From: Pegoplata infirma
Lineage: Eukaryota > Arthropoda > Insecta > Diptera > Anthomyiidae
Length of the DNA stretch: 64,000 nucleotides
Reading direction: 5' to 3'
Assembly: GCA_963921195.1 (NCBI GenBank)
Contig: OY992537.1
Location: 50,554,313 to 50,618,312, forward strand
In this document: positions 24,036-34,189 of the stretch, one piece after another
Numbering within the stretch: the stretch's first letter is position 1
How the letters are laid out: each line of letters opens with the position of its first letter
Notes under the pieces: model-generated
Told to the model about the DNA's origin: nothing
The model's input: the letters and a program-made list of their open reading frames with translations, nothing else
Database searches by the model: none
Made by a program: the position numbers and the translations under genes

Positions 24036-25836
24036 TTTTTTTAACCCCTAAATCCCCGATATGGCCGATAAGCCGAGACACCCCAACCTTAGAATTGTCT
24101 ATTTTATATATATTTTATAAAAAAACGTAAAGTCTGATTGCTACATTTGATTAGTAACACCTCTCAAATAACGCGTTCCTACTTGATTAAAACTTTAAAG
24201 TCCTTAAAAAAAAATAAATTTGATATAGCATTACAACTTTTATAAATGACTTTTTTGTTTTTTTTTACAAAAGCTGTCTATGAATATAAATCTTATTTAA
24301 TTTGAAAATGTTTTTTATCACACATTTTTCACAATTATACCAAAAACGTATAAATATTTATGTAAGACAAACATCCATTTTAGGTCTTATACATAATTTA
24401 TTACACTATATTTCCTCTGCCTAATGAGTAAACGCCTTTTTGAAGTAATTTACCACCTTAGAAAAAAAAAATAGATTAAAATCAATTTTTGTTATCATCT
24501 TCTAGCCTACTAAAGGTTTTTCCTTTTCCATTCACTTATTTTTTTATTTTTTTTGGTTTCTTTGCCAAAGACATCCTGTTAAATGTGTAGCAAGGCAGGC
24601 AGTTCTAGTTGTATGTTTTGTGTAAGGTAATTTATAAATATAGGTTACGAAAACCTCATTTTATCTAAATAGAGATGAGGACGACAAGGAAGATGAAGAA
24701 GATGATGGAAGAAAAAAGTATGACATTAAATTACCTCTAGGTACCAAAAAGCAAACGTTAACGTATGAATAGAAATTCTACAATAACAAAAAATATAGAA
24801 AAAAAAGCACTTGCTGCTTGAACATACAACAAGGAGGAGGCTGTCGTTACTACATGTATCCTTGGAATAACTTACGATATGATGAAAAATAAAAGTTACA
24901 ACAAAAATTTTGTTTTAAACTTTAACTTGCAGTAAAAATTTACTCATTATAAAATATCCAGGGTAAATTTTACTCAAAAGTGTGAAAAAAAGTACTCAAA
25001 TTTAATGATAAAAAATGTGAAATATTTAAGAGAAAAATCTAAATAAAAACTCAATAAGAGTGCTTTCTCTTTTCTAAAAGTTTCTATGTATTAGTTAGCA
25101 GCTACTATCCCACACTCACACGCAGACAGCAACTCACATATATATTGTAAGCGTACATTCACCTATACCATGATGATACTTTTTTGCGTATATTATTAAG
25201 GTATGGTACCACAAGAGCTGCTGATATTTTGTTGGCTTTATCCCAAACTCAAAAAAAAAATTACTACGTGTACAGCATTTACAAATACAAAACAACAACT
25301 ACTACTACTACTACACACTCCTCACATTCGTTATTACCACCCAACAAAAATTTAACATCCTTAACAGCCCAGCATCTGCATCCTTAACCTTACCATCATC
25401 AATATTGATGTTTGGCTACCCAAAATATATAAAAAAAACACCCCATACCTTGATTATGTATATGCTGACCCTTACGACTGTCACAATTTACATTTTGCCA
25501 GAGAGTGGCAGTGAGAGAATATGGATAGTGGGGTGGTAGAGGTAGTGTTATTGGGTTGATAGGTAGGCAAAAATCTACATTCGTTTAATTTCAAATTCAC
25601 CCTCTCGTTACACACCTCTCTTGGTATTGTCGCATACCTTAAGCCTGTACTTTAACTTTTACCTAACAAACCCGGGCATTTTTTGTTGTTTGGGATGCTC
25701 TATAGATGCTTTAAATTTAATGTTTAATTTTTTTTTTTTTTATTCTCAGAACTAGTCTTTAGTACATATTCTGTATTTTGTTTTGTTACTTACAGTGGGA
25801 CAAATTGAATTTTTTCTACAAAAAGCTAATTTAAAA
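24036..25836. other. Single-copy-like AT-rich stretch, no gene recognised
   Basis: About 24042-24125 is a fragment of the long-TIR family (CCCGATATGGCCGATAAGCC). The rest matches nothing else in the window. It includes a purine-rich block (about 24670-24720), an (ACT)n microsatellite at about 25291-25313 and a G-rich block at about 25500-25565. The 67-codon frame at 25184-25387 is driven by the (ACT)n run and is not convincing. It could be intron or intergenic host DNA. Confidence 0.4.
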
Positions 25837-26989
25837 CAAGTAAAAAAATTATATGATACCCTACACCAGTGTTTTCCGAAAAGCAAGTCTAAACATTGAC
25901 CGGTGTCTAACAAGGCAAGTATCTCAACCCTTATGAACCGATTTGCCTGAAACTTAAAATATATATAAATGAGACGATTTTAAGGTTGGGGTTTCTCGGC
26001 TTTTCGGCCATATGAGTGTTTTAAAATTTAGTTGTCCCCTTATGAAACAACGTGGACCTCCGGGAAAATTTCGATAACTCCTGAACTAACAGGATTATCC
26101 TCTAGAGAAAAAATACGTGTCGACTTAAATTTAATAAAGATTATTTCGTATTCATATGGGCATCGTAGGTCTAGCTCTTCATAAAAATAACACCCAAAAT
26201 TTATACATTTCATGAAAAAAGTATTTAGCGAAGCGAAACTTTTACAAGGTTATGCCACCGTTGGGTAGGAATTAAAAAAAAACCTTCTCATATGTAAAAA
26301 TCATATAGTTTCTTAGAAAGAAATGGCTGAAAAATCCAAAAAAACGATTTTTTTCGCCAATTTTTGACCCATGTTTTGAACCCCTAAATCCCCGATATGG
26401 CCGATAAGCCGAGACACCCCATCCTTAGAATTCTCTCTTTTATATATATTTTACGTTTCATGCAAATCGGTTCATAAGGGTTGAGATACTTCCCTTGTAT
26501 GTCCAAAAATGGTCCAATTATAATCAGAATTGATTAAGCCACCAAAGTACACGTCTGACACCTACAAACAAATTTAATCAAATATTTCGTATTCTCATGA
26601 ATTTTGTGAGATTAATGTGAATATAGGGAGGGTGGTTTGTATAGGGACTACAAGAAGAACTGGTCCGATTCCTTTAAAATTTGGATTGATGACTTGTGAA
26701 TAGTATTCACTGAATACAAAAGCCAAATTATAAAGGGACGTTTGTGTGGGGACTAGATCTAAACATGGACCGATGTTTTCCAATATCAAAAGGCTTCGTC
26801 CTTGGGCCAAAAAAAGCTTAAGTTTCAAATTTCATAGAAATCGATTGATAACTGCGATCGTGCCTACAACGTTTTCATAGACAGACGGACGGGCATCGCT
26901 TAATCGTCTCAGAGAGTGATTTTAAGTCGATCGGTATGCTTAATGGTGGGTCTGGACCAATACTTCGGATAGTTAGGGTATACAAAAAA
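25837..26989. repeat. Hairpin-module repeat carrying a long-TIR insertion
   Basis: It starts AACAAGTAAAAAAATTATAT, GATACCCTACACCAG. It ends with CAGACGGACGG, GATCGGTATGCTTAATGGTG, GGGTCTGGACCAATA and a poly-A stretch. This is the common family layout: start module, GACA/GACG run, then a GGGTCNNGACCAATA tail. An element is inserted at 25910-26498. Confidence 0.65.
25910..26498. mobile_element. Long-TIR element, 589 bp, copy 1
   Basis: Ends ACAAGGCAAGTATCTCAACC and the inverse form TIRs of about 100 bp that also hold AAAATATATATAAA, AGGTTGGGG, TCTCGGCTT and TCGGCCATAT. The interior (TTCGATAACTCC, TTCGTATTCATATGG, GCAACTTTTACAAGGTTATG-like sequence) has no frame. A second copy with inverted interior is at 45150-45733; fragments lie at about 3340 and 24042. 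Confidence 0.8.
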
Positions 26990-27339
26990 AAAAAACAAAA
27001 TTATTAAAATTTTATTGATTTTTTTACGGAAAGGAAAATTAACCACATCCACTGTTCCGCCCACTTCTTTAAATTTATTTTAAATCAGAGAACAGCTGGA
27101 CTGATTTGCCAAACAATTTTTTTTAATGTTCGTCTTATTGTTAGTGCAACTAAGGTCTTTACGGAGAGAAAAACTTCCACGCCCACTTAAAACGCCCACT
27201 TTTTTGAAATATCTGAAATCGCAGAACGGCTGGACCGATTTGCCAATTTTGTTTAAAATGTTCCAATATGTTCCATAATCCAACTAAGGTATTTAGGGAA
27301 TAGAAAGTTATCCACGCCCATTTTTATGCCCACCATACT
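26990..27339. repeat. Tandem repeat of about 150 bp (CACGCCCACTT type)
   Basis: Three partial units share ATCNNAGAACNGCTGGACNGA, TTTGCCAA, CAACTAAGGTNTTTANGG and NNACGCCCACTT (starting near 27020, 27160 and 27298). They are non-coding. They abut the 5' side of the LOA/R1-like relic. Confidence 0.7.
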
Positions 27340-28060
27340 TCACCGCAGTCATCCAGAAGTCAGGACGGCTACGGACAGGTGGCTGCTTATAGGGAAACGG
27401 GTCCTTATGTCACTACATGACGCGCTCAAAGACAGTGACGATGATGCTTTTACTGCATTTAATCAAGCACACTGAAAAAAATTTGCTAATATCCAACTGA
27501 AAATCAGTTGTTACAACAAAAATTCGGTTGATGCATTTATATAAAGATTGTAACAACGGAATAACGGCAGTTACCACTAAATTTTATTAATGCAATTGTC
27601 TTTTAATTGAAACAGCTGCAAATTTCGTTTGACAGATCGAAATGTAGTAGCAGAAACCGAATTTCGAGTTGACACAACTGAAAAATTCAGTTGGAAATTT
27701 ATTTTTCTGAGTGCGCCAAGTGGAATAAGGGCATTAAGATTTTAGACTGCAGAAATGAAAGCGTGAAGATTTCTCAAAACCTGCATTAAGTGTCTTGATA
27801 AGCTTTGGCCTGGGATAAAGGTAGATGTCGCACCAGTTGACCTGGTTCCTTATCAGGTAACAGTGTGATTCCTCCTCCACTTATAGAGGATGAATCCAAA
27901 CTTACGATGATTAAACGCCAAAATAAGGGTATTGGTTGTGATGATTGAATCATCATCAGGTGAGGGGCCATAGACAAGAAGACGGTAAGTATCTCTGGCT
28001 AAAACTCAGATTATTGTCTTTGCACGCCTCTCCAGAGGGTTCGGGTAGAACCATTAGAAG
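27340..28060 (+). pseudogene. Decayed ORF1 of a LOA/R1-like non-LTR retrotransposon
   Basis: Frames on the + strand, broken by stops and frameshifts, read as a retrotransposon ORF1 C-terminal half. An early part gives LIGKRVLMSLHDALKDSDDD (about 27385-27445). After the MITE at 27470-27713, AKWNKGIKILDCRNES is followed in another frame by CLDKLWPGIKVDVAPVDLVP, then ESKLTMIKRQNKGIGCDD. The pattern W-KGIKIL, then LWPG-K-D, then QNKG is what I associate with ORF1 of LOA/Jockey-superfamily elements. This is family recognition from memory, not a search. It lies directly upstream of the matching ORF2 relic in the same orientation. Confidence 0.6.
27470..27713. mobile_element. MITE, 244 bp, inserted in the ORF1 relic
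   Basis: Termini CACTGAAAAAAATTT and the inverse AAATTTATTTTTCTGAGTG. Each half carries a small palindrome: CAACTGAAAATCAGTTG on the left and CAACTGAAAAATTCAGTTG on the right. Removing it rejoins ORF1-like sequence. The flanks are CA and CG, so the target duplication is at most 2 bp and imperfect. Confidence 0.75.
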
Positions 28061-30527
28061 GTGATTTTTGATTTTTTGACTCACAGCTGCATAAAGGTGG
28101 TGCAGATTATTCTGCATCACTGTGGAGCGACAGATGAATTTTTTTTTTTTTTATTGCTGCGTTTCATGGAGAGGGATGGAATAGATGTGGATTTGATTGC
28201 AAATAGGGTTCGTGGTATAAAGTCGCTGAAATTCATGTTTATCTCTCCATCTGGTGAAGGTAGGTTGCGAAGCAGCATTTTGTACAGGAAGGGCATTAAT
28301 TTTTTTTTTCTGTCTCGTTACAGTCATGCTGATCTAATGGTGGTTGCGCTTGAACGCAGGGGAATGCCAACGCTGATCCCTGCATCCTCGTGTTTGCATT
28401 TGAGAAGGATGACCCCACAAGACAACGTCTAAGAACTCTAGTGGAGGTTTGTATGACCAAGGGCCGGGATATTGTGGTAAGTGGAGATGCCAATGCTCAC
28501 CACATATTTTTGGGAAGCACTGACATCAACGAGAGAGGTGAGTTAATTTTTGATTACGTGTTATTCACTAATTTACATATAAAAAGCAAGGAAAATAGGC
28601 CAAAGTTATAAAACAGAAGTATGGAGCAGGTTAATAAACTAACTTTGGCTTCAATTACGGACTCGGTTAGAGTTTCAGACTGGAAGTTATCCTAACGAAT
28701 GCTCTTTTCAAACCATTACTGAATACTCTTCAGCATTGATATCTTAATGGAGAATAGGATCCCTTTCAGAAATCCTAAGAAAATGAACTAGCTGAAATTC
28801 CGAGGTCTTGTAAAAGCATTGCCGCCTCCAGAAACGGAGAAACCGATCAGAATACAGGATTTGAAGAAATCTGTTAGTTTAGTGACGAACCAAATGTTTG
28901 AACTCAAGCTTTTAAGAACAAAAAGTAGGAAACGCTTCAATTAGGCAATGAATGATAACACGACGGAAGACTGTAACGTCTCAGTTTAATGTTTTTAAAA
29001 AGGAAAACCGGAAAACGAAAAACTATCTATTTTATGTGGAGAATTGGAGACAACAACGGAGAGGTGAGACTCCGTAAAGTTATTTTCAAAGTCCCCAGTG
29101 TATCAGGATTTCTTAATAAGCCAGATGGATCCTTTGCAGAAAGCAGTCAGGAAAGCATTGATTGAATCCTTGGGTACACTTTCACCAACTACAATTCCGG
29201 TAAATGAATTCATCAGAACAATGGTGGACGAACGCAAGATAACGCGGGCAGTCCGCTCCTTCAATCCCTACAAATCGGCAGGGTCTGATATTATATTTCC
29301 GGCACTCTTGCAGAAGTCCCTCGGGATAGCCTGCCATCAGGGTAAGTAAATACCCTCCGAATGGGGGGATCCTCAAAGCGGGAATGATAAACCACAATAC
29401 CGGAAAGGATTACAGACCTATCAGTCTGTCATCCTTTTTATTGAAAACACTGGAAAGACTGGTATATGTCTATGTGGAAAGTACCCTCACATGGGACAAT
29501 TTCAGTGAGGCCCAACACGCCCATATTAAACGTAGGTCTGTTGGAACGGCTTAGAGTGATTTTTTTGGGCAAATTGAGGATAAGCTTCACAAAAAAGAGT
29601 ATGTTTTTGGCATCGTTTCTGGACGTGGTTGGTGCGTTCAACAATGTCAAAATATCATCAACTCTTAAAGCTGAAAAGCAGGGCAATATGCTGAAAATCA
29701 GGGCAATTACCTCGAATATAGGTGATGGTGAAGCTATGAGAAATGTTACAGGGGGCACTCCACAAGGAGGATTGATTTATCCTCTTCTGTGGATTCTTGT
29801 ACTAATTGTAAGTGAGATCCTCAATTCACTACACGGAATGGGTATAAAAGTAATGGCATCAGCGCTAAAGATACTCTCAGCGTGGCTAAAGGACAACGGT
29901 TTGTTCACAAAAAGATCTAACAAGGAAGGTCTTTCATAGGGCACCCACCGATTGCCCTGAGACTTGCATAATGGAAAGAGGGGAGCGAAATAAGAGTTAC
30001 TTGTTTTTTTTTTGCTGCCCAATCTCACATTTAGCGGGTCAAAGAGGAGGGGGAAAAACAGGATTTTTTTTGAGGATTTTTCCCATTTCTTCAAAAGAGG
30101 CTACATGAACATTTAATACAGATCGAAAGGTTTTTTGAAGGCCTATTCAATGGCGTATCGTATTTCTTACAGGAGAACTTTCAGAAGAAGGTGTGGTCTA
30201 AACCCGTTTATTATCCACCGGATGTATGATGCGATAATTAGATAAATTCTTACCTATGGTGCCCTGTGTGGTTTAGAGCATTGCAGAAGAAATCATATCC
30301 GCAACCTACACAAGGTACAATGACTGTCGTATGTGGATATCACAGGTACTATTAGATTAGAACAGAGGCCGGCCTGGAAGTTCAGGTTAAGAAAGTCGCA
30401 AATGCTTAAGCAATGCTTTTGGGGACCCTCGGCCATATTAAGAACGATGGGCAGGACTGAACTGGAACAGAAAACTGACTATATCTCACCACATACGAAC
30501 TTTGACAGAACCTTCGAAGTGCAAATA
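28061..30527 (+). pseudogene. Decayed ORF2 (endonuclease plus reverse transcriptase) of a LOA/R1-like element
   Basis: The + strand fragments follow the order of an APE-type endonuclease and reverse transcriptase. Endonuclease: IKVVQIILHHC near 28090, FMERDGIDVDLI near 28168, FEKDDPTRQRLRTLVEVCM near 28395, then VVSGDANAHHIFLGSTDINE, the expected GDxNAHH block. A FRNPKKMN block follows near 28765. Reverse transcriptase: ITRAVRSFNPYKSAGSDII near 29238, YRPISLSSFLLKTLERLVY near 29412, a VVGAFNNV block near 29625 where the family has a catalytic D, then GGTPQGGLIYPLLWIL near 29750. The YADD motif region is lost between 29850 and 29900. The C-terminal part (YGALCGLEH near 30255) is also frameshifted. 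Many stops; clearly inactive. The clade assignment (LOA versus R1) is tentative. Confidence 0.8.
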
Positions 30528-31147
30528 CTAGGGTATTCAATAAATCTGTTTTCGCATTTAATCGGTTAATCGAGCAAATAATTAATTGGTTAAATTTTAG
30601 TTATTCGATTAACCGAATAATATTAATTTTTAGATTAAATTGCAAATAAATATGTACAAAACCTTAATTCCGCTATTCAGGTCTTCAAATACCCTCCACA
30701 ATAATACAATCCACTATGATAAAACTAAATTTTCTATAGATAACTCAATAATTTTCTAAAGAAAATTTTGTGTTATCGATACATCGATAACTCAACAATT
30801 TTTAATAGAAATATTTAGTTTACATTAAATGCCCCACTGTATTCTCTGATGATGATGACGATGCTTTAGTGTTGAGTGAATGTAAAGAACTCTTTGTGTA
30901 TATGTGTACCATATGCCAATATATGTTTTTTGTTTGCACACATTCATATATAATTTCGTTATAGTACAAAGTACCACGCCATGCAACATCATCAGTAGCA
31001 ATTCTTCTCAAATAATAACAGCAACAACAAGAGTTAAATTATCATCAGTGTGGTACTTTTGGTGATTTTATTGAAAGCGCGCAATGACTTTTTAAAGCTT
31101 TTTAACTCAAATTGGGATAAATTTAAATAACATACTTTTAAGATAAA
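30528..31147. other. Possible hAT-type left end, then single-copy-like DNA
   Basis: TAGGGTATTCAATAAATC at 30528 interrupts the retrotransposon relic. It is followed by repeated AATCGGTTAAT / ATTCGATTAACC words, which suggests a hAT-type terminus, but I found no matching right end. About 30820-31080 looks single-copy (GATGATGATGACGATGC, then a TGTGTGTATATGTG-like stretch). No gene seen. Confidence 0.35.
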
Positions 31148-31659
31148 CAAGTGAGAGTGTTAAATTCGGCTGTAACGAATCTTTAATGTAAAAAAGAAAT
31201 TTTCGCGGCGTTTTTTTTGGGGGGGCTAATGGGGTCAGTAGGGGGACATGTAGAACACCTTCCCATCGCGATAAATATATCAAATGTTTAATTTATTTAA
31301 CAAAAATATAAAAAAATTAAAAACCAGTGTATTTTTTCAGAGGTTGGTTCAATTCTTCAAGGGGGACTTTTCTCCCCCTGGCCCGATTTTGCCCATTCAC
31401 TAACTTAACCTACCTATGAACATGAGACATATTTGTACCAAACTACAGGAGTCTAGCTGTTTTGTTTTGGACTGCATTGTGTTATCTACAGACAGACAGA
31501 CAGACAGACGGATGGACGGACGGACATTCATAGAATGTTTTAGAATCGATCATGGATCAATAATATATATACTTTACCCCATACTGTGGTTAGAGGGCAT
31601 AAAAATAATATTGTTCCAAAATAAAATCGTCCTTTACTGCAAATTTTGAGAAGTTACCA
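31148..31659. repeat. Hairpin-module repeat with GACA/GACG run
   Basis: It starts AACAAGTGAGAGTGTTAA with a degraded hairpin (ATTCGGCTGTAACGAAT, 31164-31180). It carries GACAGACAGACAGACAGACG near 31491 and a GGACATTCATAG, AATCGATCATGGATCAATAA tail. Internal G- and T-rich sequence matches the element ending at 34180 (for example GGGGACTTTTCTCCCCCTG versus GGGGAAAAGTTCCCCC). Confidence 0.65.
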
Positions 31660-32323
31660 CCACTGATTACACAGTTAAACAAACTTGTTTTCCATGACCA
31701 GCATCTTCTATTTTTATATGTCTTGAAAGTAGCACTAAATCTAAATCTAGGTTTTAATTTGATTCCTAAGAGAAGTGTTTCGATACACCCTTAGCGTTTT
31801 TAATGGATTCCACACTGTTAAGGACTTTTTTTTAAATTCTGTTGGACCGTGTGAATTTTATTTTCTCCTGTCGGGTGACCATTTTATGTTTTACTCATTT
31901 TCTTAGCTGGTTTCTGTTTGTCTTATGTTTCTGCTCACTTTCTTTTGGGGTTTTATTGGCATGTTATTCTTTGTACCAGTGAATATGAAAGTTTCCTTTG
32001 ATTGAAACAGGGTCCTTAAAATATTTTACTACATATGTGCACTTTGGGTTAATTGTTAACAACACAAACATAAGTAAAGTATTAGCAAATACTTTAATAA
32101 AAATAAAAGCAATTGTATAGCATTTAATGAAGAAGGATACTTTACAGATGTTTTGTATGTGTAAAATAAATGTATTTATATAATTTGATAACTTTTTTTT
32201 TTCTTGTGCTTGCTGGAAGGAAACAAGGAAGGAAGCAAATACTTTAGTTGGATAAACATAAGAAATGGAAACATCTTGAATGTTTTAATTAGAATTGTTG
32301 AAATTAAGAAGTAAACAAATTAA
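31660..32323. other. Single-copy-like stretch, no gene
   Basis: About 31670-32050 has more balanced composition and matches nothing else in the window. No frame of note. It may be host intronic or intergenic sequence. Confidence 0.4.
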
Positions 32324-32340
32324 ATTCGTCTTAGACGAAT
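32324..32340. other. Terminal hairpin, T-A state
   Basis: ATTCGTC, loop TTA, GACGAAT: a perfect 7-bp stem, followed by TTATGAATACCCTCC. Compared with the hairpin at 24002, both sides of one stem position have changed. Confidence 0.85.
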
Positions 32341-32577
32341 TTATGAATACCCTCCGCAAAGCGCAAAGTTGCTTTTTGGTGATTACTAAGGATGAGATTT
32401 TCATGCACTAAAAAATCGAAAATATGCGCTCAAAAATTCTAAATATGCACTAAAACCCCAAAAAAATGCACTTAAAAAATAAAATGTGTGCAATAAAAAT
32501 CTTGTTTTCATAGGAAACACTTTTTAAAAAGCAAAAAAGTAACGCCGGGTTTAAATAGCAACATTTAAAACTTTATA
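32341..32577. other. ATGCACTAAAA-rich segment, possible hAT-type subterminal repeats
   Basis: Begins near TACTAAGGATGAGATTTTC and then repeats ATGCACT(A/T)AAA three to four times, plus a near-match ATGCGCTCAAAA. Clustered short direct repeats next to a terminus are typical of hAT-type ends, but no right end was found. Confidence 0.35.
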
Positions 32578-33481
32578 AGGGGTGGTCCAATAACAAGTAT
32601 CTTTTTAAAATTGCAATAAAATGATCAATACTCAACTTTTTTTGGAATGTTATGGCTTTATTTGAAATAGCAAACATTCCCATTTTTTATGGCAAACGAC
32701 TTCATTGATGCGTCCTCGGATTGCTCCGCTGTATCGCGTTGTAGCGCAGTACTGCGCTGCCAAACTGCACGTTTTTCGAAAAAAAGTTTTTAACCGAAAT
32801 AAAGCACTCAAATGAGGTTATGTTAACAAACAAATTGCTACATCTTGGGATCGTAAAACTCGCACGGTATTGTAAAGAATCCAATTCATCTATACGAAGC
32901 AACAGATTTGAGTATCAGCATCATTACACAATGTTTTCAAAAATACAGCTGAAAACCCCATTTTCGTCAAAGATGAGCGCTACAGAGCCATGATTACCGA
33001 CTTCTTGTTGGCCGTAATAGAATATATCAACTTGGGTGACATTTCTTTTCAGAAGGATGTCACAATATGTCCCACAGTCCATCAAACAACCAATATTTTT
33101 CGCACTTAGTTCGGAAATCGTGGTTTTAGCCATATTCGCGGTGACAATTGATCACTTCACAGCTGCCGATTAAAACCTTTAGACATTTTTTTGAGGGGTC
33201 TCGTCAAAGATCCATGCAACATGGGAAATCAAGAAATGTTCTAGGCTCTTTTGACGAATATCGTTCAAGCCATTCGTGAGATAGAACCAGAAACATTAGA
33301 AAAATGGGTGCCGAGAATGAGCTACTGCGGAGCTAACCCAGGCAGCCGCATGAATGAAGTCGTTTGCCATAAATAATGGGAATATTTGCTCTTTCAAATA
33401 AAGCCATAAGGTTCCAAAACTATTGCGTATTGTCTATTTCATTGCATGTTTTAAAAAGATACTTGTTATTGGACCACCCTG
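32578..33481 (+). mobile_element. Tc1/mariner-superfamily element, internally deleted, 904 bp
   Basis: TIRs of about 130 bp: GGGTGGTCCAATAACAAGTA at both ends, followed inward by ATGGCTTTATTTGAAA and ATGGCAAACGACTTCATT. TA flanks each side. The right TIR overlaps the C-terminal end of the transposase frame, and the left TIR carries the same sequence inverted, so the TIR includes coding sequence. The interior is a damaged transposase remnant. Confidence 0.85.
32930..33380 (+). pseudogene. Transposase C-terminal remnant (IS630/Tc1/mariner type)
   Basis: After conceptual reading across one or two stops, the + strand gives DERYRAMITDFLL near 32970 and INLGDISFQKDVTICPTVHQ near 33030. In this family the latter block normally reads FQQDGATCHTA and carries a catalytic D. 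Near 33165 CRLKPLDIFLRGLVKD corresponds to the normal CDLTPLDFFLWG block; the D before LTP is lost (R here), so the active site is broken. The tail IREIEPETLEKWVPRM matches the expected final helix. The N-terminal DNA-binding region is missing. Family assignment rests on motif order and spacing recognised from memory. Confidence 0.75.
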
Positions 33482-34189
33482 TATAAGCAACATTTTTTGA
33501 AAATTAAGCCAATCTATAAAAAAAAATAAAGAAAAAATTTGGTATTCCTCTTTTCCGTGTGTAACGGAAAACCCATAAAGTCTCGGAACCCATAAAGTAT
33601 ATATATTATTGATCAGTGATCGATTCTAAGACATTCTCGCGATGTCCGTCTGTCTGTCCGTCCGTCTGTGAAAGACACGATACAGTCCAAAATAAAAGCG
33701 TTAGACTCCTGAAATTTGGCACATAAATGTCTTATGTTCATAGGCTGGTTAAGTTTTTAAATGGGAAAAATCGGACCAGGGGGGAAAAGTTCCCCCTTGA
33801 CGAAGTAAACCAACCCATGAATAAAGGTAACTTTTTATAGGTTTTTTTGTATTTTTGTTAAACAAATTAAATATTTTTATGATTGAAAAAGTTCAAAATC
33901 TTGGACTTGGACCCAGGGGATTTGAAAATGACTCTTTTTGGTCCGCCCCCTTTTGTGGGCGTGGATATAAGCAAATAATTTATATAATGATGAAATTGTA
34001 TATCTTTTGTACAAAAAGCATAGTAATTAAATTTGTAAACATTTTTGACCAGAGAGAAGGTGTCCCCAAGTATCCCCGACATGCCCCCACAAAAAAAAAA
34101 ACGCCCCTGCAATTTTTTTTTTTAACGTTGGAGGGTAAACAAGATTCGGCACAGCCGAATTTAACACAATTTCACTTATTTTTTATAAA
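33482..34189. repeat. Hairpin-terminated repeat with GTCTGTCC run
   Basis: Order: GGAACCCATAAAGTATATAT, GATCGATTCTAAGAC, GTCCGTCTGTCTGTCCGTCC, a family body, GTTGGAGGGTAAACAAG, the hairpin at 34144 and TTAACACAATTTCACTT. It is the reverse-oriented counterpart of 31148-31659. The 129-codon frame at 33855-34244 is a by-product of the repeat. Confidence 0.65.
34144..34160. other. Terminal hairpin, G-C state, different loop
   Basis: ATTCGGC, loop ACA, GCCGAAT. It follows GGAGGGTAAACAAG and precedes TTAACACAATTTCACTT. Confidence 0.85.

Noticed and set aside
25184..25387. 67-codon frame with a T-rich protein stretch
   Set aside because: Its length depends on an (ACT)n microsatellite and it has no other protein-like feature.
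30528..30620. Complete hAT-type element starting TAGGGTATTCAATAAATC
   Set aside because: No matching right terminus or duplicated flank could be found. Reported only as a possible left end.
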